Shown one piece after another: positions 61,360 to 64,000 of a stretch of DNA of 64,000 nt. Both the position numbers and the translations under genes were made by a program. The notes beneath the pieces are model-generated. The model saw only the letters and a list, made by a program, of their open reading frames with translations, was not told the origin of the DNA and did no database searches. Source of the DNA: Epiperipatus broadwayi (taxonomy: Eukaryota > Onychophora > Udeonychophora > Euonychophora > Peripatidae); contig JAQFVV010006200.1 in the NCBI GenBank assembly GCA_028023455.1, positions 4,873,860 through 4,937,859 of the forward strand. Reading direction: 5' to 3'. The number at the start of each line of letters is the position of its first letter. Positions within the stretch are counted from its first letter, which is position 1.

Positions 61360-61788
61360 ATTTAAATATAACTTAAGGGTTAAATAGATCACTTAACACC
61401 CTAATTAACTTAACTAAAATAATGCATATTGAACATATAAATTTTATTAAGGAAATGAGGTTGGTTTGCGAGCAAACAGATGTGAAACAAATTTATAATT
61501 TAAATAGGTTTATTAAAACAATAAATAAATCAAACAGAAACAAAATGACATTAATTATATAGTGTTTATATATGAATTAACACATGCAAGTGTTACATAG
61601 TGGATGAGATGATATTAATACAGCAATCTCATCTTAAGATATAAAATAGATATGTAAATGTGTTTGTACAGTTATTAAAATCATGCCTGTAATATTTAAT
61701 ATGCCAAAACTATTTTGCATTGGCTTGCTAATGATACAAGTTAATAATCCAGCTGAGATGGTTACTACATACAGCACTAAGATGGCTG

Positions 61789-61885
<97 letters not shown>

Positions 61886-61960
61886 GTGTAAGCAAATAAA
61901 TAAGATCAAAATGATGAAGATTCAATCTTGTAACCAAAGATCGGGGTTTCAATCTAATGG
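61360..61960. other. intergenic stretch with interrupted TA microsatellite
   Basis: A TA run at about 61790-61882 is broken once by ATACTATA. Short YIYIY-type frames over it are artefacts. The remainder is unassigned. Confidence 0.7.
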
Positions 61961-61971
61961 TGAATAGTTAA

Positions 61972-62256
61972 TTAACAAGGAAAGAAGAACTGGTTACCTT
62001 TAGATTTACATATATATGCCATGGTGCTAAAGAAAATATTAATAAACAAATTACTTGCGGATGGATAATTATTTATAGGATTTCGTATCAAAATGCGCAG
62101 TTCCCTAGGACCGAGCGTGATGCCATTAATAATGAACATATATTGTTCAGAAAACTTGGATAGGCTACTCAAATATCCCAGATCTTTAACCCCAGTAACA
62201 AGCTTGGTGCTCTTATCCAAACTACAGAATAAAAGCGGTCTCCACCGCAAACCCAT
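61972..62256 (-). CDS. possible exon, unknown product
   Basis: On the minus strand a TTTTATTCTGTAG acceptor-like site is followed by DKSTKLVTGVKDLGYLSSLS, then FSEQYMFIINGITLGPRELR, with markedly less AT-driven composition than the surroundings. The + strand is also open over much of the interval, so strand is not certain. No family is recognised. It could be an exon or part of an uncharacterised repeat. Confidence 0.22.
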   Translation of the reverse strand: MGLRWRPLLFCSLDKSTKLVTGVKDLGYLSSLSKFSEQYMFIINGITLGPRELRILIRNPINNYPSASNLFINIFFSTMAYICKSKGNQFFFPC

Positions 62257-62289
62257 AAAAAAGGTGCAGCAAGATATTACGTGCTAATT

Positions 62290-63040
62290 TACTTAGTAAA
62301 AACACACCTGCATTGCATAAAACAATACAAATATGTATATTTAACATTAATTGCATCTAAACAAATAGATTCTATCTTTTAAACAAACACAACCCAGTTC
62401 TTAAACTAGCATTATAATTATGTTAACTAAAAAGGGCTAAACTAAATTACAATTGAAGACAAAATACTGAATCTGCATATTTATCATAATTAAGGAGGAG
62501 AAAGTGTATTTGACAGGATTAATAACATTAACAAATATACCTCTAATATCATCTCTAACTAGCCTATCACTTCTAACTAACAGATATCGGAAAGTCATAA
62601 GTTGTAATAACTGACTATGCAAACCATAATGAAATATAATCTATGATAATAATGAGCATGCAGCGATCGATTATTATCCAACAAAATAGGACTGTCAAAC
62701 AGCACTCAAACATGATAAGTAACATTCCTTAAATATTAAAATGGAGATTTTAATTATCTCTCCATTGAAAATTTTACTAAATTTATAATGTTTACTGTCT
62801 TGAAATAGTTGGCACATTATAACATATATAAATTTAATTGAGATAAATTAATTAGAACAATAACATAGTCATAACCACAATATTAAAGAAATTTAGATAA
62901 TAACTGATCAGCTATTATAGATCAGAGAAATAAAATTACATTTACAGAGATGGATTCAGGAAAATTTATACAATTATGATTTATATTATTTAATAGGGTT
63001 TTAGGATTTTAAATAGTGAATGTTCAATTACATTAAATAA
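62290..63040. other. AT-rich non-coding stretch
   Basis: No feature recognised. Confidence 0.5.
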
Positions 63041-63046
63041 GCTAGA

Positions 63047-63295
63047 TTAAAGATTAAGGTGTTGAACATTGATGAATTGATTAAGAGCTCTGTGGTTTTT
63101 AAAAAAAATATTATCAATCTTCTTTATTGCAGCTGGTACTTCAGACATATTGGATGGTAGGGATAGTGCCACTCTTCTCTGGATGCATGGTTTAGGATGT
63201 CTTCTTTTATTGCAGACTGTTGCTGGAAGTCTTCCATCTCCATGATGGTGATTACACACCATTGTGGCATGTAGGATGGAGTTTGAGATCACCAT
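63047..63295 (-). CDS. possible exon, unknown product
   Basis: A TTTTTCCTGCAAG acceptor-like sequence precedes ATG at 63293-63295. The frame of 82 codons includes VCNHHHGDGRLPATVCNKRR and LSLPSNMSEVPAAIKKIDNI, then a TAA. Cysteine, histidine and arginine content is unusual for this AT-rich window. No family is recognised. Confidence 0.22.
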   Translation of the reverse strand: MVISNSILHATMVCNHHHGDGRLPATVCNKRRHPKPCIQRRVALSLPSNMSEVPAAIKKIDNIFFKNHRALNQFINVQHLNL

Positions 63296-63299
63296 CTTC

Positions 63300-64000
63300 T
63301 TGCAGGAAAAATGGCAAATCTACAGCCTCCTATTCTACTATTTAGGATTCTGCTAGCAATGCTTTTTAAAATTTTACAGAGTAAGCTTAAGAGTGTAAAA
63401 ATATAGGGTATTTATATCATTTTCAAATCTAATATTATTTTGTCAACAACTTGGATTTACAGCTGGTAAATCCATTAGTGCCTATTTGCTATTTTATATT
63501 TTAATTTACCAAATTGATTAAACATTTGTTTAAATTTTAAAACTGATATTTTAAATTTAACTTGGGCATCTCGATTCCCCAAAGACTTGGTAATAGATCC
63601 AGCTCAATGAAGTTTGTTTACTATAAAATACTTTTTGAAAATATTATTGCAAAAAAATAAGATTTAAAACCTTGCTCACAGGCTATATTGACACAGATGT
63701 GCGGTGGTGTGATTTTTATTTACAATTATTTTAATTTAAATTTAAGAATTATTAGAAACTTTTAAATAACATTTCGCTATACATGTATCATGGTGATATG
63801 TGAACTCCATACATATAGATGCGATTTTTAATATAAAATAATAAATTGACTTCTTTTAATAAAATAAATCTATAATTTAAAAGATTTAAGTCTAAATAAA
63901 ATATACACACTGTACTATATATATATAAGCTTATAACAGTGCAGTTGTTTATCTACATATATATGTGTGATGATACATATATAACTGTGTTGAAGCTTAT
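63300..64000. other. AT-rich non-coding stretch to window end
   Basis: Short TA runs only. No gene or repeat recognised. Confidence 0.5.

Noticed and set aside
61634-61952. YIYIY-type frames on both strands
   Set aside because: Translations of a TA microsatellite.

Overview
This is a very A+T-rich stretch of animal nuclear DNA, with no complete host gene that I can recognise. The evidence for an animal genome is the mix of RTE-type and other LINEs, Ty3/gypsy elements, a Penelope-like element with a GIY-YIG domain, hAT and mariner/Tigger-like relics, SINEs derived from tRNA-Gly(TCC), long TA, TATC and AAT microsatellites, and splice-like signals. The combination fits an invertebrate, perhaps a mollusc or another lophotrochozoan. 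That placement is a guess.

Layout. 1-6.8 kb is unique AT-rich DNA with one SINE. 6.8-8.2 kb holds the 3' half of a decayed LINE. 9.0-9.7 kb is a long fold-back element with arms of about 300 bp. 12.27-12.45 kb has a possible exon. 13.2-16.4 kb is a cluster of small transposons: a SINE, a hAT-like MITE with an 8-bp target duplication, a Penelope-like element and a Tigger-like relic. 16.4-19.3 kb carries two more fold-back repeats and a SINE. 20.3-21.5 kb is a LINE-like coding remnant with a zf-RVT finger. 21.8-22.2 kb is a 370-bp TATC microsatellite. 22.6-23.1 kb is another fold-back repeat, with a diverged relative at 10.3 kb. 23.4-26.3 kb is a nearly full-length RTE LINE.

27-37 kb is mostly unique, with scattered candidate exons and an LTR-like repeat at 34.0 kb. 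37.0-39.6 kb is a decayed gypsy element on the + strand (Gag, then the integrase C-terminus). 41.85-43.96 kb is a 5'-truncated LINE. 45.7-53.5 kb is the clearest large structure. It is a minus-strand Ty3/gypsy element with paired 317/318-bp LTRs and an ATAT target duplication, and its protease domain is split by a nested insertion of about 3.1-3.2 kb. 56.3-57.6 kb is the Gag of another gypsy element. 59.5-61.1 kb is a second RTE copy. 61.1-63.3 kb has low-confidence coding-like segments.

How the parts relate. Nearly everything coding-like is parasitic. The autonomous families present could have mobilised the non-autonomous ones: LINEs for the SINEs, hAT and Tigger transposases for the MITEs. 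All large coding regions seen here carry stops, frameshifts, truncations or insertions, so none looks active. All identity and composition statements are by eye.
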